Positions 27,166 to 36,806 are shown, numbered from the stretch's first letter. The stretch is 44,977 nt of DNA from an uncultured Alphaproteobacteria bacterium (GCA_913053235.1 CAJXFT010000008.1:1-44977), one strand, 5' to 3'. Notes: generated by a model from the letters alone, not told the origin. Numbers and translations are program-made.

Positions 27166-27426
27166 GACGGGCTCCAACATTCTTCACGCGGCCGAATATC
27201 GGTCGCGGCGGGAAAGCGGGCGGGCGGATTCCGACCCGTCCGACTCTTGTTCACCCCCATTTACCTACAGTTACGATTAATGATTTGCTAAAGTTGCAAG
27301 CCAAAAGGCTGTTTTTTTGGGGTGCGGGAATCTGTCGCTGGCCTGCGGGCTGTGGAAATGCTCCCCGAGTATGGACAGATTTCCGGCGAAGCGACAAAAT
27401 ACGCCGCGGTTTTCAAGGAGATAGCC

Positions 27427-28152
27427 ATGCATAAAGTAGTGTTTTCAGAGCAGGTACTGGCGCGAATTGCGCGCCGCCGGACCAAGCTGCACATGTATGA
27501 GGAATTGGACGCCGCCCGTACCGCCCTGGTGGTCGTCGATATGCAAACGGCGTTCGTCGCCAAGGAAGCCGCCGCCGAGATACCGGTGGCACGTGAAATC
27601 ATCCCCAACGTCAATGCCCTCGCGTCATGTGTGCGCGATACGGGCGGCGCCGTGGTGTGGGTGGTATCGACCTACGGGCCGGACGAGGCGGACCGCTGGC
27701 CGACATTTTTCGACCATGTCATGGACCCCGAGCCCGGCAATCGTTTCCGTGACGCGCTCAGCACCGGCGCGCCGGGCCATGTGATCCAATCCGAGATGGA
27801 TTACCGGAGCCAGGATGCGGTGGTCGAGAAAAACCGTTTTGGCGGCTTTATCGGCAGCCAGGGCCGCCTCGAAGCGGAACTGCGCGGACGTGGCATCGAC
27901 ACGGTGCTGATCGCCGGAACGGTGACCAATATCTGCTGCGAAACCACGGCGCGCGAAGCCGCCGCCTTGGCCTTCAAGACGGTCATGGTGGAGGATGCCA
28001 ACGCGGCCAGGAACGACGAGGAACATAATGCGACATTGTCGACCTTCCTGCAGGCGATGGGCGACGTATTGCCGTGCGCCAAGGTAATGTCGGCGCTGCG
28101 CGCCAGCGCCGCCGCCGCCGCGCCGGGCGATGCCGTGGAACTGGCCAGTTGA
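27427..28152 (+). CDS. Isochorismatase-family cysteine hydrolase
   Basis: The 241-residue protein has the Asp-Lys-Cys triad of this fold: ALVVVDMQTAF (Asp38), AVVEKNRFGGF (Lys135) and GTVTNICCETTAREAA (Cys170). Family members hydrolyse isochorismate, nicotinamide, N-carbamoyl amines, ureidoacrylate or biuret; which one applies here cannot be told. The ATG at 27427 follows AAGGAG by six bases, so the 35-codon upstream extension is not used. The 27166-27426 region upstream holds the divergent promoter area for the DUF2336 gene and a weak AGCC/GGCT hairpin followed by T7 at about 27300-27318. Confidence 0.9.
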   Translation: MHKVVFSEQVLARIARRRTKLHMYEELDAARTALVVVDMQTAFVAKEAAAEIPVAREIIPNVNALASCVRDTGGAVVWVVSTYGPDEADRWPTFFDHVMDPEPGNRFRDALSTGAPGHVIQSEMDYRSQDAVVEKNRFGGFIGSQGRLEAELRGRGIDTVLIAGTVTNICCETTAREAAALAFKTVMVEDANAARNDEEHNATLSTFLQAMGDVLPCAKVMSALRASAAAAAPGDAVELAS

Positions 28153-28234
28153 GAGCGCTTGCTTCCGCCGCGGGCGCATGGCAAATTTTTACCCGGATCG
28201 AGTGGGCTGAAACTGTTGTAACGGGCCGGACCGC

Positions 28235-28855
28235 ATGAATATTCGCCGCATCATATTTTCCCTGGCGCTGATCCTATTGGTGCATTCCGGTTGGAGCCAG
28301 GCGGCGCAGGCGGCCAACGAGGCGTCCGGCTTCGTGCAGAATTTGAGCGATCAGGCGATGGGCGTGCTGCAAGATGACAGCGGCTCGCTGGCGCAACGGG
28401 AAACGCAGTTCCGCATCATTCTTGTCGAGGGCTTCGACCTGAAATTAATCGGCCGCTTCGTTTTGGGCGGCTACTGGAGAAAGGCCAACGAAGATCAGCG
28501 CGAGAATTATTTGCGCGCTTTCGGTGAATTCATCGTGCGCAAATATTCGGCCATGTTGGGCGGCTATGCCGGGGAAAAGATGACCGTGGTGTCGGAGCAG
28601 GCCGCCGGCGAGAAAGACATCATCGTGCGCACGCGCATCGACCGGCCGAGCGGGCCGCCGATCGAGGCCGATTGGCGGGTGCGCGGCCAGGGCGGCACGC
28701 TACGCATCATCGACGTGATGGTCGAGGGAATCAGCATGGCGGTAACCCAGCGCGCCGAGTTCAGATCGGTGGTGCGGCGCCATGGTATCGACGGGCTCAT
28801 TCAAATTCTCGACGCGCAATCGAGCAAATTGAGCGCCACCGCGGCCGCCAACTAG
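28235..28855 (+). CDS. mlaC: MlaC-like periplasmic phospholipid-binding protein
   Basis: MlaC ferries phospholipids between the outer-membrane MlaA complex and the inner-membrane MlaFEDB transporter. The 206-residue product has a signal peptide ending near SQAAQAA and the Ttg2D/MlaC pattern: RETQFRIILVEGFDLKLIGRFVLGGYW, YLRAFGEFIVRKYSAML, DIIVRTRIDRPSGPPIEADW and the YRIIDV-like RIIDVMVEGISM. No mlaFED genes lie here. The Sel1 gene follows 62 bases later and mlaA after that, which supports a lipid-asymmetry role. Confidence 0.9.
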   Translation: MNIRRIIFSLALILLVHSGWSQAAQAANEASGFVQNLSDQAMGVLQDDSGSLAQRETQFRIILVEGFDLKLIGRFVLGGYWRKANEDQRENYLRAFGEFIVRKYSAMLGGYAGEKMTVVSEQAAGEKDIIVRTRIDRPSGPPIEADWRVRGQGGTLRIIDVMVEGISMAVTQRAEFRSVVRRHGIDGLIQILDAQSSKLSATAAAN

Positions 28856-28917
28856 GGGGCAGGGGATCGCATGGCCACCATATGTGAATTACATCCAGCC
28901 CAACCGGAGGCAACGCC

Positions 28918-29736
28918 ATGAGAGCAGGAAAATTGCTGTTAGCCGGAATCCGCGCCACCCTGCTATGTCTCGCACTGGCCCTTGCGGCGCCCGCCGCGCG
29001 CGCCGATTTCGAGAGCGGCTGGCAGGCTTATCAGCGCGGCGATTTTTCAACCGCGCTGGATGAATGGGCGCCCCTGGCCGAGGCCGGGGATTCGCGCGCC
29101 ATGTTTAATCTCGGCACCATGTATGACGAAGGCAAGGGTGTCGCGCGCGACCTGAAGCGCGCCACGGAATTGTGGAGCGCGGCGGCCGAGAACGGTTATA
29201 TGCGCGCCCAGCATAATCTTGCCCATGTCTTCATTTCCGGCGACGGCATCGAGCGCAACCTGGAGCGCGCCGTGCATTGGCTGCATGAGGCCGCGCATCA
29301 GGGCTTCGGCAAGTCGCAATATACGCTTGGCAAAATGTTCTCCTATGGGCTTGGCGTGCCGCGCGATCAGGTGCGTGCCTTCGACTGGATTCAAAAGGCG
29401 GCACAAAGCGGCAACGTCCGTGCCGAATATAACCTCGGCAAGATGTATCGCGACGGCATGGGAGCGGAGGCGAGTTTTGAGAACGCCGTGCTCTGGTACC
29501 GGCGCGCCGCCGACCAGGGATACGCCAAGGCGCAGGCCAGCCTGGCGCGGCGCTACGCCGCCGGCGAAGGCGTCAAGCAGGACATGGTGGAAGCTCTGTT
29601 CTGGATGATCATGGCCGCCGATCAAAATCTGCCGCGCGCCGTGGCCGGCCGCGAGGAGATCAGCGCCGGCATGAGCGCGGCGGAAATCGACGCGGCGGAG
29701 GAACGCGTCCGCGCCTGGAAGGCCGGATCAAACTAG
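28918..29736 (+). CDS. Secreted Sel1-repeat (TPR-like) protein
   Basis: The 272-residue protein has a signal peptide (LLCLALALAAPAARA) and then about five to six Sel1-like repeats of roughly 36 residues, for example SRAMFNLGTMYDEGKGVARD, AQHNLAHVFISGDGIERN and KSQYTLGKMFSYGLGVPRD. Such solenoids bind other proteins and do not catalyse. GGAGG lies eight bases before the ATG at 28918. The position between mlaC and mlaA, on the same strand with short gaps, suggests a periplasmic scaffold for lipid transport (inference). Confidence 0.9.
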   Translation: MRAGKLLLAGIRATLLCLALALAAPAARADFESGWQAYQRGDFSTALDEWAPLAEAGDSRAMFNLGTMYDEGKGVARDLKRATELWSAAAENGYMRAQHNLAHVFISGDGIERNLERAVHWLHEAAHQGFGKSQYTLGKMFSYGLGVPRDQVRAFDWIQKAAQSGNVRAEYNLGKMYRDGMGAEASFENAVLWYRRAADQGYAKAQASLARRYAAGEGVKQDMVEALFWMIMAADQNLPRAVAGREEISAGMSAAEIDAAEERVRAWKAGSN

Positions 29737-29763
29737 CCCGCCGGCTGGTGACGGACGATCGTC

Positions 29764-30918
29764 ATGCGCGCCGCAATCGCCGCAGCGTTGTTCGCTTTCA
29801 TTGCCTTTGCCTTGCCACTCGCGGCACAGGCGGCGGCGCCGGCCGATGTGGCGGCTGAGTTCGAACGCCTCGCCGCGGCCTACCCCGCCGATTCAGCCAC
29901 CCCGCCTGCCAGCCAATCCGCCGGCGGCGAAAACCAATTGGCGGCGGTCGTGATCGGCGCCATCGCGGCGCGGCCGGCGCTGGCCGGCGAAATCACCGAG
30001 GCGGCGATCCGCGCCATGCCGCACCTCGCGGGGGGATTGGTAGACAAGACGCTGGGCGCGTTTCCTGGATTCAGAGAGATTATCCTGGCCGCCGCCGGGC
30101 GCGCGCAAATGGCGGCGCCGATAGAACGCGATAGCGTCGTGGCGGCGGTGGTGGAGACCGCCTCCGCCGACGCGCCCCTGGCCACCCCGGCGCCGCCTCG
30201 GCGGGAGGAAATTACCGCCCCGCCCCCGGCACCTGTGGCGCGCCACGCCGGTGGTCTGGGAGCGGAGGAAATCAGCGATCCCCTGGAGGGTTTTAACCGC
30301 GCCGTCTTTTTCCTCAACGACGGCTTGGATACGATTCTGATCCGGCCCATCGCCTATCTTTACGGCAATATCCTGCCGCCCTTCGTCAAGCGGCGGGTGC
30401 GCAATTTTTTCACCAACGTCAACGAGCCCGTGACGTTCGCCAATGATCTCTTGCAGCTCGAATTCGAGGATGCCGGCGTTATCGGCGCGCGCTTCCTGGT
30501 GAATTCCACGGTCGGGCTGGCCGGGCTATTCGATGTCGCTTCCGAAATCGGACTGGAACCGCACAAGGCCGATTTCGGCCAGACATTGTATAGCTACGGC
30601 ACCGGCCCGGGCCCCTATCTGGTGCTGCCGCTGCTCGGCCCGAGCAATCTTCGCGACAGCACCGGGTTGGTGGTGGACGCCGTGCTGAACCCCTTCACAT
30701 GGCTGCTCGAGCCCGAGGAAAATATCGCCATCGCGGTCGGCAAGGGGCTGGTGCGGCGCGAGGAATTGTTGGTGCCGCTCGACTCCTTACGCGAATCCTC
30801 GGTGGATTATTACGCGGCGCTGCGCAGCCTTTATTATCAGGACCGCGCGGTGGCACTGGGACGCGGCAGCGCCGCCGATAATTCGGCACTCGACGCCGAA
30901 TTCGAAGCGTTCGAATAG
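29764..30918 (+). CDS. mlaA: MlaA/VacJ-family protein with long N-terminal extension
   Basis: MlaA is the outer-membrane channel that removes misplaced phospholipids. Residues 168-384 match it: EISDPLEGFNRAVFFLNDGLD, RRVRNFFTNVNEPVTFAND, RFLVNSTVGLAGLFDVA, ADFGQTLYSYGTGPGPYLVL and LPLLGPSNLRDSTGLVVD. Unlike usual MlaA there is no lipobox cysteine. The signal peptide ends ALPLAAQAAAP and suits signal peptidase I. About 140 residues then intervene: a helical repeat-like part (IGAIAARPALAGEITEAAIR) and a Pro/Ala-rich linker. The extension may replace the lipid anchor or bind a partner. The gene is 27 bases after the Sel1 gene, so probably in the same operon. Confidence 0.9.
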   Translation: MRAAIAAALFAFIAFALPLAAQAAAPADVAAEFERLAAAYPADSATPPASQSAGGENQLAAVVIGAIAARPALAGEITEAAIRAMPHLAGGLVDKTLGAFPGFREIILAAAGRAQMAAPIERDSVVAAVVETASADAPLATPAPPRREEITAPPPAPVARHAGGLGAEEISDPLEGFNRAVFFLNDGLDTILIRPIAYLYGNILPPFVKRRVRNFFTNVNEPVTFANDLLQLEFEDAGVIGARFLVNSTVGLAGLFDVASEIGLEPHKADFGQTLYSYGTGPGPYLVLPLLGPSNLRDSTGLVVDAVLNPFTWLLEPEENIAIAVGKGLVRREELLVPLDSLRESSVDYYAALRSLYYQDRAVALGRGSAADNSALDAEFEAFE

Positions 30919-30935
30919 GATTGCGCAGAGGCGGC

Positions 30936-32063
30936 TCAGGACAGGGCGGCGGCGATGGCGATATCCGAAAGCCGCATGAAGCGGTCGCAGCTACGGGTCT
31001 CCTCCATCAGGCCGCAGGTGAGGCAAACGAAAGTAATGCCGCGTTCGGGATCGACCCAGAACAGCGTCGAGCCGGCTCCCATGGCGCCGAACGTCGCCGG
31101 CGAGGCAGACATGCCGAAATAGGTCGGATGATGGCCGCCGCCGCGAACGAAAAAGCCGAAGCCGAGATTGGCCGGAAATTCCGGCCAGTCGCGCATGCCG
31201 CGGGCAAAATCATAGAGGTTGTTGGTTTTGTCGCCGCTGTGGATGTGCGTGGCGAGGGCGATGGTGGCGGGTGAGAGAATGCGCCCGCCGTCCAGGCTTC
31301 CGCCGAGGCGGAGCGCTTCGGCGAAGCGGAAAATATCGCCGGCCGTGCTTACCACGCCGCCCGACGGAATCTCGGCATCGACTGAAACGTCAAAAACAAG
31401 CTGGCCAAGCGCCTCGGCGCTGTCGGCATCGAACATGCCGGGGCGGCGGTCGCGTACGATGACGGGCACGGCGCGGGCGGCAAGGTCCCCGCGCATGCCG
31501 AGCGCGCTGTCGCGCATGCCGAGCGGCGCGAAGATATCGCGCGCCAGGATATCGCCGAGGCGCGCCCTGCCGCCGTCGAGCCGGCGCACCAATTCGCCGA
31601 TAACGGCGTGGGCCATGATCGGGCTATAGCTCACCCGCTCGCCCGGCACGCTGACCAGCGCCTCGCCGCACACCGATGCGACGACCTGCTCGAGATCGCC
31701 CTGATCTTCGAGAGCCAGGTTGGGGTTGGTCGCCGGCATTCCCGCCATATGGCAGAGCAGGTGCGCCAGCGTGATGCCGGCCTTTCCCCTGGCCGCGAAT
31801 TCCGGAATGATTTCGGCGACCGGCGTGTCGAGGCGAACAAGGCCGCGTTCCACCCGTTGCAGGGCGAGGCAGGCGGTGATCGGTTTGCTGATCGAAAAGA
31901 CGGCAAAAATATCCGCTTTGCGCAATTCGCGGCCCGATTGGCGGTGCGCGCAGCCGAGGGCGCTGTGCAAAAGCTGCTTTCCGTCACGCGCCACGATCAC
32001 TTCGGCGCCATCATAAAGCTGGCGCGCGATATCGGCGCCGATCGCGTCCGCCAAGCGTTGCAT
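30936..32063 (-). CDS. Serine hydrolase, beta-lactamase/EstB fold
   Basis: The 375-residue protein has the class C beta-lactamase fold used by esterases and D-aminopeptidases. The nucleophile is in FSISKPIT (SxxK), the second element is the tyrosine of VSYSPIMAHAVIG, and GFGFFVRGGGHHPTYFG lies in the place of the KTG region. No signal peptide is visible, which argues for a cytoplasmic esterase and against antibiotic resistance. GGAGAGGAG precedes the ATG at 32063 by six bases. It converges on mlaA and is divergent from the urease operon, about 100 bases away. Confidence 0.88.
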   Translation of the reverse strand: MQRLADAIGADIARQLYDGAEVIVARDGKQLLHSALGCAHRQSGRELRKADIFAVFSISKPITACLALQRVERGLVRLDTPVAEIIPEFAARGKAGITLAHLLCHMAGMPATNPNLALEDQGDLEQVVASVCGEALVSVPGERVSYSPIMAHAVIGELVRRLDGGRARLGDILARDIFAPLGMRDSALGMRGDLAARAVPVIVRDRRPGMFDADSAEALGQLVFDVSVDAEIPSGGVVSTAGDIFRFAEALRLGGSLDGGRILSPATIALATHIHSGDKTNNLYDFARGMRDWPEFPANLGFGFFVRGGGHHPTYFGMSASPATFGAMGAGSTLFWVDPERGITFVCLTCGLMEETRSCDRFMRLSDIAIAAALS

Positions 32064-32160
32064 GAGCCGCTCCTCTCCTGCCGGGCGAGGGTCCGATGTT
32101 AGGTCGGCTGGCCGGCATGTACAAATTTCGCCCGGCGCCAGGATTGTGTATGCTGCCGCG

Positions 32161-32610
32161 GTGTTGCATTTGAACCGGATAGTCGGAAATTCGACTGGCG
32201 GCGAGATGGCGGAGAAACTTCACCGCCTGTCGCATGGCGGCCGACTTGAGGAAATTCGCCTCAGCGCCGCGGATACCGCGCGCAAGCGCCTCAGGGTGAA
32301 GACCGACAAGGGCACCGACTGCGCCATCGCGCTCAACCGCGATGCCAGCCTGGAGAATGGCTCGGTGCTGCTGCTCGAGGACGAACGCGCCATCGTCGTG
32401 CGCATGGTGGAGACGAAATGGCTGCGCATTGCGCCGGCCGACGCGGCGGCGGCGCTGGAGCTGGGCTATTTCGCCGGCAATCTGCATTGGCGCGTGCGCT
32501 TCGACGGCGGCGTGCTGGAAATCGCCCTGGAGGGCCCGGAGCAGAACTATCTCGACCGCCTGGCCGGCCATTTTGACAGCGGCCGGGCGCGGCGCGTGAA
32601 CGATGCCTGA
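32161..32610 (+). CDS. ureE: Urease accessory protein UreE (nickel carrier)
   Basis: UreE delivers nickel to the urease activation complex. The product (149 residues from the GTG at 32161) begins with the family opening LHLNRIVG, followed by RKRLRVKTDKGTDCAIAL, AIVVRMVETKWLRI and the nickel-binding AGNLHW. There is no His-rich C-terminal tail, so it is a metal carrier rather than a nickel store. The in-frame GTG at 32161 gives the usual length. An ATG at residue 16 would remove conserved residues, and longer upstream frames look non-coding. It is first in the urease operon and overlaps ureF by eight bases. Confidence 0.92.
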   Translation: MLHLNRIVGNSTGGEMAEKLHRLSHGGRLEEIRLSAADTARKRLRVKTDKGTDCAIALNRDASLENGSVLLLEDERAIVVRMVETKWLRIAPADAAAALELGYFAGNLHWRVRFDGGVLEIALEGPEQNYLDRLAGHFDSGRARRVNDA

Positions 32611-33283
32611 GCGGCGCGCCCTTCTCGCCATGTTGCAGCATGGCGACAGTTTCTTCCCCTCCGGCGCGGTGTCGTTTTCGTGGGGCATCGAAGCGCTTGG
32701 CGCCGACGGGAAAATCTCCAAGGCCGACGATGTGGCGCGCTTTGTGAGGCAGCAGTTGAAAGGGCGCTGGGCGACCTCGGACCGCCCCGTCCTATGCGCG
32801 GCGCACGCCGCCGGCGGCGATCTTGATTCTGTTTTGACCGCCGACAGGCTGATGGAGGCGAACAGCCTCGCCGCGGAGCAGCGCGAGGGCTCCAAACGCA
32901 TGGGCGCGGCGCTTCTCAACATTCATGCCCGGCTCGAAACCCGGGGCGCGAAGGACTACCAGGCGCGTCTGCGCGCCGGTGCGGCGCCGGGCCATGTCGC
33001 GGCGGTGCAGGGCTTTCTATGGCACGCCCTCGGCCTCGATGCCGACAGCGCCTGCCATGTGGCGGCGCACGGCCTCGCGGTAAATCTTCTGGGCGCGGCG
33101 CTCAGGCTCGGTATCATCGGCCATGTCGACAGCCAGGTCATCCTTGGCAACCTGCACGCCACCATCGCGGACATCCTGAGCGTCCCGCCGGCGCCGCTGC
33201 ACGAGCTGCACGCCTATGCGCCGGCGGCGGATATCGCCATGATGCGCCACGAAACGCAGGACAGCCGGCTGTTCTACAATTGA
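32603..33283 (+). CDS. ureF: Urease accessory protein UreF
   Basis: UreF forms the UreD-UreF-UreG assembly on apo-urease and controls UreG's GTPase activity. The 226-residue helical protein has the typical FFPSGAVSFSWGIEAL opening, then MGAALLNIHARLE and GHVAAVQGFLWHALGLDADSA, with NLLGAALRLGIIGH late in the chain. Its ATG lies inside the end of ureE (eight-base overlap), so the two genes are translationally coupled. Confidence 0.93.
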   Translation: MPERRALLAMLQHGDSFFPSGAVSFSWGIEALGADGKISKADDVARFVRQQLKGRWATSDRPVLCAAHAAGGDLDSVLTADRLMEANSLAAEQREGSKRMGAALLNIHARLETRGAKDYQARLRAGAAPGHVAAVQGFLWHALGLDADSACHVAAHGLAVNLLGAALRLGIIGHVDSQVILGNLHATIADILSVPPAPLHELHAYAPAADIAMMRHETQDSRLFYN

Positions 33284-33307
33284 ACAATTGATAGCGGGAG
33301 ACGAAAC

Positions 33308-34003
33308 ATGAATTTGACCCCAACGGAACAGGAACGCCTGACCATATTCACCGCCGCCCAACTGGCGCGCGAGCACAGGAAGCGCGGCATCGCGCTCAGC
33401 CATCCCGAGGCCATCGCCTATATCTGCGACGAGCTGCTCTATGGCGCGCGCCAGGGCAAATCGCTGAAGGAGATGATGGGTCTCGGCTCTCAATTGCTGA
33501 CCACCGACGACGTGCTGCCCGGCGTGGCGGAGCTGATCCCGGTGGTTCATGTCGAGGCGATGTTCCCCGACGGCACCAAACTGGTGACCGTGCACGAGCC
33601 CATCCGCGCCGGCGCCAAACCGCAACCGGTGCGGGTCCAGGCCGGCGAGGTGGTGACGCCGGACGGCGATATCGAGATAAATGCCGGACGCCGCACGCTG
33701 ACGCTCAAGGCGACCAACAGCGGCGACCGGCCGGTCCAGGTCGGTAGCCATTTCCATTTTTTCGAGGCCAACAAGGCGCTCGATTTCGACCGCGCGGCGA
33801 GCTTCGGCATGCGCCTCGATATTCCCTCGGGCACGGCGGTGCGTTTCGAGCCCGGCCAGGCACTGGAAGTGAACCTGGTCGAGGTCGGCGGCCGGCGGAG
33901 CGTGAGCGGGTTCAACAGCCTCACCGAGGGTTCGATCGATTCCGACGATATCAAACAGGCGGCGCTGACGCGCGCCCGCGAACAGGGCTTCAGGGGGGCC
34001 TAG
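33308..34003 (+). CDS. ureAB: Urease gamma-beta fusion subunit (UreA-UreB)
   Basis: The 231-residue product joins two normally separate subunits. Residues 1-100 are UreA/gamma ([40 protein letters not shown]-like, [20 protein letters not shown]). Residues 105-231 are UreB/beta ([54 protein letters not shown]). The fused layout is like Helicobacter UreA and is rare in alphaproteobacteria, where the subunits are mostly separate. GGGAGACG lies seven bases before the ATG. ureC starts four bases after the stop, so the two subunits are made together. Confidence 0.95.
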   Translation: MNLTPTEQERLTIFTAAQLAREHRKRGIALSHPEAIAYICDELLYGARQGKSLKEMMGLGSQLLTTDDVLPGVAELIPVVHVEAMFPDGTKLVTVHEPIRAGAKPQPVRVQAGEVVTPDGDIEINAGRRTLTLKATNSGDRPVQVGSHFHFFEANKALDFDRAASFGMRLDIPSGTAVRFEPGQALEVNLVEVGGRRSVSGFNSLTEGSIDSDDIKQAALTRAREQGFRGA

Positions 34004-34007
34004 GATC

Positions 34008-35717
34008 ATGGCGACAATCAGCCGAAAACAATATGCCAGCCTTTACGGCCCCACCAAGGGCGACAAGATTCGCCTCGGCGATACCTCGCTGTTCGCCGAG
34101 ATCGAGCGTGACCACACGGTATATGGCGAGGAATGCTGGACCGGCGCCGGGCGGGTGATGCGCGACGGCATGGCCTATGACGCGCACACCTCACGCGCCG
34201 ACGGCGCCATCGACATGCTGGTCGAAAACGCCACCATCATCGATCCGGTGCTCGGCATCATCAAGGCCGATATCGGCATCCGCGACGGCAAGATCGCCGG
34301 CGTCGGCAAGGCCGGAAATCCCAATATCCAGGACGGCGTGGATGACAATCTGGTATGCGGGCCGAACACCACCTATTACCCGGCCGGCGGCCTGATCGTG
34401 ACGCCGGGCGGCATCGACGTGCATATCCATTTCCTCTCCACCGAGCAGTGCGAAAACGCCATTTCGACCGGCCTGACGACGATGATCGGCGGCAGCATGG
34501 GGCCGCTTTTCGCCATCGATTGCGGCGGCCCGTGGAATACCCACCGCATGATCGAGGCGTCCGAGAAATGGCCGATCAATTTCGGCTTCTTCGGGCGCGG
34601 CTCATCGCATGATCCCGACACCGTGGCCGAGCATCTCGACGGCGGCATCATCGGCGTCAAGATCCATGAGGATTACGGCGCCATGCCGGCGACCATCGAC
34701 GGCGCGCTCACCGCCTCGCAGGAATATGACTTTCCGGTCATGATCCATACCGACACGCTGAACGAATCGGGGTTTTACGAGGATACGCTGGCCGCCATCG
34801 CCGGGCGCGCCATGCATATGTATCACACCGAAGGCGGCGGTGGCGGCCATGCGCCGGACATCATCCGCTGCAACGGCGAGCCGCACCTGCTGCCGTCTAC
34901 CACCAACCCGACCAACCCCTATTCCCTGAACGCCTTCGACGAGGGCCTCGACATGACCATGTCGTGCCATCTGCTGCGCTACGACCTGCCGGAAGACGTC
35001 GCCTTCGCCGAAAGCCGGGTGCGCCCGCAAACCATGATGGCCGAGGATGTGCTGCACGATCTCGGCGCGATTTCGATGTTCGGCTCAGACAGCCAGGGCA
35101 TGGGGCGGGTCAACGAGGTGATATCGCGCTGTTGGCAATTGGCCAGCAAGATGCGCGACCAGCGCGGCCGTCTCGGCCATGAAAAGACCAGGGACGCCGA
35201 CAATGAGCGCATCAAGCGCTATATCGCCAAATACACCATCAACGCCGCGCGCGCCTTCGGCATCGACAAATATATCGGCTCCATCGAGCCCGGCAAGATG
35301 GCCGATCTGGTGACCTGGAAGCCGGCCTTCTTCGGCATCAAGCCGCTCGGTATCATCAAGGGCGGTTTCGTCGCGCACGGCGCCACCGGCGACAGCGCCG
35401 GCAGCTATTGGCAGACCGAGCCGGTGCTTCAACGCGCCCAGTTCGGCGGCTGCGGCAAGGCGCCGCAATCCTTAAGCGCCACCTTCGTGCATCAGCGCGC
35501 GCTCGATCTCGATGTCGCCGGGCAGTTGGGCCTGGCCAAGGCGCTGCTGCCGATCACCAGCTTCACCAGCCTCTCCAAGAAGGACATGCTGCACAATGAT
35601 GCCTGCCCGGATATCCGCGTCGATCCGTCGACGTTCGACGTCACGGTCGATGGCGAGCTGGCCGCTTGCGAGCCGATCGCGGATGTGAGCCTCGGCCAGA
35701 ATTACATGTTGCGCTGA
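34008..35717 (+). CDS. ureC: Urease alpha (catalytic) subunit
   Basis: UreC holds the two-nickel site that splits urea to ammonia and carbamate. The 569-residue protein has all key residues: HIHF (His139, His141), the carbamylated Lys218 in [24 protein letters not shown] (His247), [13 protein letters not shown] (His273), the mobile-flap [11 protein letters not shown] (Cys320, His321) and [11 protein letters not shown] (Asp361). [17 protein letters not shown] is the standard signature. The length is normal. It lies between the fused ureAB and ureD. Confidence 0.97.
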   Translation: MATISRKQYASLYGPTKGDKIRLGDTSLFAEIERDHTVYGEECWTGAGRVMRDGMAYDAHTSRADGAIDMLVENATIIDPVLGIIKADIGIRDGKIAGVGKAGNPNIQDGVDDNLVCGPNTTYYPAGGLIVTPGGIDVHIHFLSTEQCENAISTGLTTMIGGSMGPLFAIDCGGPWNTHRMIEASEKWPINFGFFGRGSSHDPDTVAEHLDGGIIGVKIHEDYGAMPATIDGALTASQEYDFPVMIHTDTLNESGFYEDTLAAIAGRAMHMYHTEGGGGGHAPDIIRCNGEPHLLPSTTNPTNPYSLNAFDEGLDMTMSCHLLRYDLPEDVAFAESRVRPQTMMAEDVLHDLGAISMFGSDSQGMGRVNEVISRCWQLASKMRDQRGRLGHEKTRDADNERIKRYIAKYTINAARAFGIDKYIGSIEPGKMADLVTWKPAFFGIKPLGIIKGGFVAHGATGDSAGSYWQTEPVLQRAQFGGCGKAPQSLSATFVHQRALDLDVAGQLGLAKALLPITSFTSLSKKDMLHNDACPDIRVDPSTFDVTVDGELAACEPIADVSLGQNYMLR

Positions 35718-35728
35718 GGAAGCCGCCG

Positions 35729-36604
35729 TTGCACGGATCGCAAGCAGTGGCCGAGGGCGGTGGCGATTTGGCCGCCGCCGGGCGCCAGGCCGAGCTCGTC
35801 TTCACCCGCGCGCCGGGGGGGCGCACCTATATCTCGCATCAGCGCGTCGGCTATCCGTTTCACATCACCCGGCCGTTTTATCTCGACCCCGACCCGGCCG
35901 GCTTGCTGACGCTTTATCTGCAATCGGTTTCGGGCGGCATTTACCGCGGCGAGCATTTGGCGCTCGGCCTCGAAGCCGAGGCCGGCGCAGAAGCGCAGGT
36001 GACGACCCAATCGGCGACTATCGTGCACCGCATGCAGGGTGGCGGTGAGGCGCGCCAGGACATGACGATACGCGCCGGTGCCGGGGCGGTGCTGGAATAT
36101 CTGCCCGATCCACTGATTCTCTTTCCCGGCGCGCGCTTCCAGACCACGCTTCGCGCGGTCGCCGAACCCACCGCCACGGTGATTCTCTCGGACGCTTTCA
36201 CGCAGCATGATTCGGAAGCGGCGGGCGGGTGCTTCCAGCGCCTGGCCAGCGACACCAGGATCGAGCGGCCCGACGGTTCGCTGCTCGCCTTCGACCGTTT
36301 CGATATCGGCGGTGAATTGGGTGAGGCGCATCTCGATGGCGCGGCCGGCGCCTATCCGGCGCATGGCACGTTGATGACGGTTCATGACGGATGCCCGGCC
36401 GAGGAATTGGCGGACGCCCTGCGTCAGGCGCTTGACGCGTGCAGCGGCATTTACGCCGGCGCCTCGACCATGCCCGAAGGCTGCGGCGCCTGGGCGCGCA
36501 TCCTGGCCGAGGACGGCCACAGCTTGCGCGCCGCGCTGAAAGCCGCCTGGGCGGCGGCGCGCCTCAAGGTCAGCGGCGCCGAGCCGGCGCGGCGGCCGAA
36601 ATAG
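35729..36604 (+). CDS. ureD: Urease accessory protein UreD
   Basis: UreD (UreH) binds apo-urease and, with UreF and UreG, delivers nickel. The 291-residue product has GRTYISHQRVGYPFHITRPF, TLYLQSVSGGIYRGEHLAL, AQVTTQSATIVHRM, LEYLPDPLILFPGARFQT and LSDAFTQHD, all family marks. The start is TTG at 35729, after GAGGAAG. An in-frame start at 35666 would overlap ureC by 50 bases and adds a tail that reads through ureC. The gene follows ureC by 12 bases, although in most operons ureD comes first. A repeat element separates it from ureG. Confidence 0.92.
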   Translation: MHGSQAVAEGGGDLAAAGRQAELVFTRAPGGRTYISHQRVGYPFHITRPFYLDPDPAGLLTLYLQSVSGGIYRGEHLALGLEAEAGAEAQVTTQSATIVHRMQGGGEARQDMTIRAGAGAVLEYLPDPLILFPGARFQTTLRAVAEPTATVILSDAFTQHDSEAAGGCFQRLASDTRIERPDGSLLAFDRFDIGGELGEAHLDGAAGAYPAHGTLMTVHDGCPAEELADALRQALDACSGIYAGASTMPEGCGAWARILAEDGHSLRAALKAAWAAARLKVSGAEPARRPK

Positions 36605-36686
36605 TGCCAGAAAGCACATCGCCTTTCGGCCAACGCGCCCAAGCCAAGACCACGGGCGCGCCCGCCTGGGACTTGAAGGATCACAC

Positions 36687-36806
36687 AAAGATTCTTCCAC
36701 TCGGCACCACCAACCGGAATGCATAATGCATTCCGGCAAGCGACTGAGCGCCCGAGTTAATACGAGGTAGCCAAGGGGGCGGACGCCCCCGCCCGGCGAT
36801 TGAGGG
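36687..36806. repeat. Composite hairpin repeat element, copy 2 (ureD-ureG gap)
   Basis: This is the second copy of the element at 12609-12732. The 67-base core at 36740-36806 differs from copy 1 at one position (T for C). The hairpin part keeps the arms CCGGAATGCA/TGCATTCCGG but its loop is TAA in place of the unrelated 8-base loop of copy 1. It sits inside the urease operon between ureD and ureG, 28 bases before the ureG start. Confidence 0.85.

Noticed and set aside
27277-27291. A CtrA-like TTAA-N7-CTAA site upstream of the DUF2336 gene
   Set aside because: One mismatch to the TTAA-N7-TTAA consensus and no support from a second site.
27300-27318. A short AGCC-AAAA-GGCT hairpin followed by a T run, as a terminator
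   Set aside because: The stem is only four pairs, and no plus-strand gene ends just before it; for the minus-strand gene it would be upstream.
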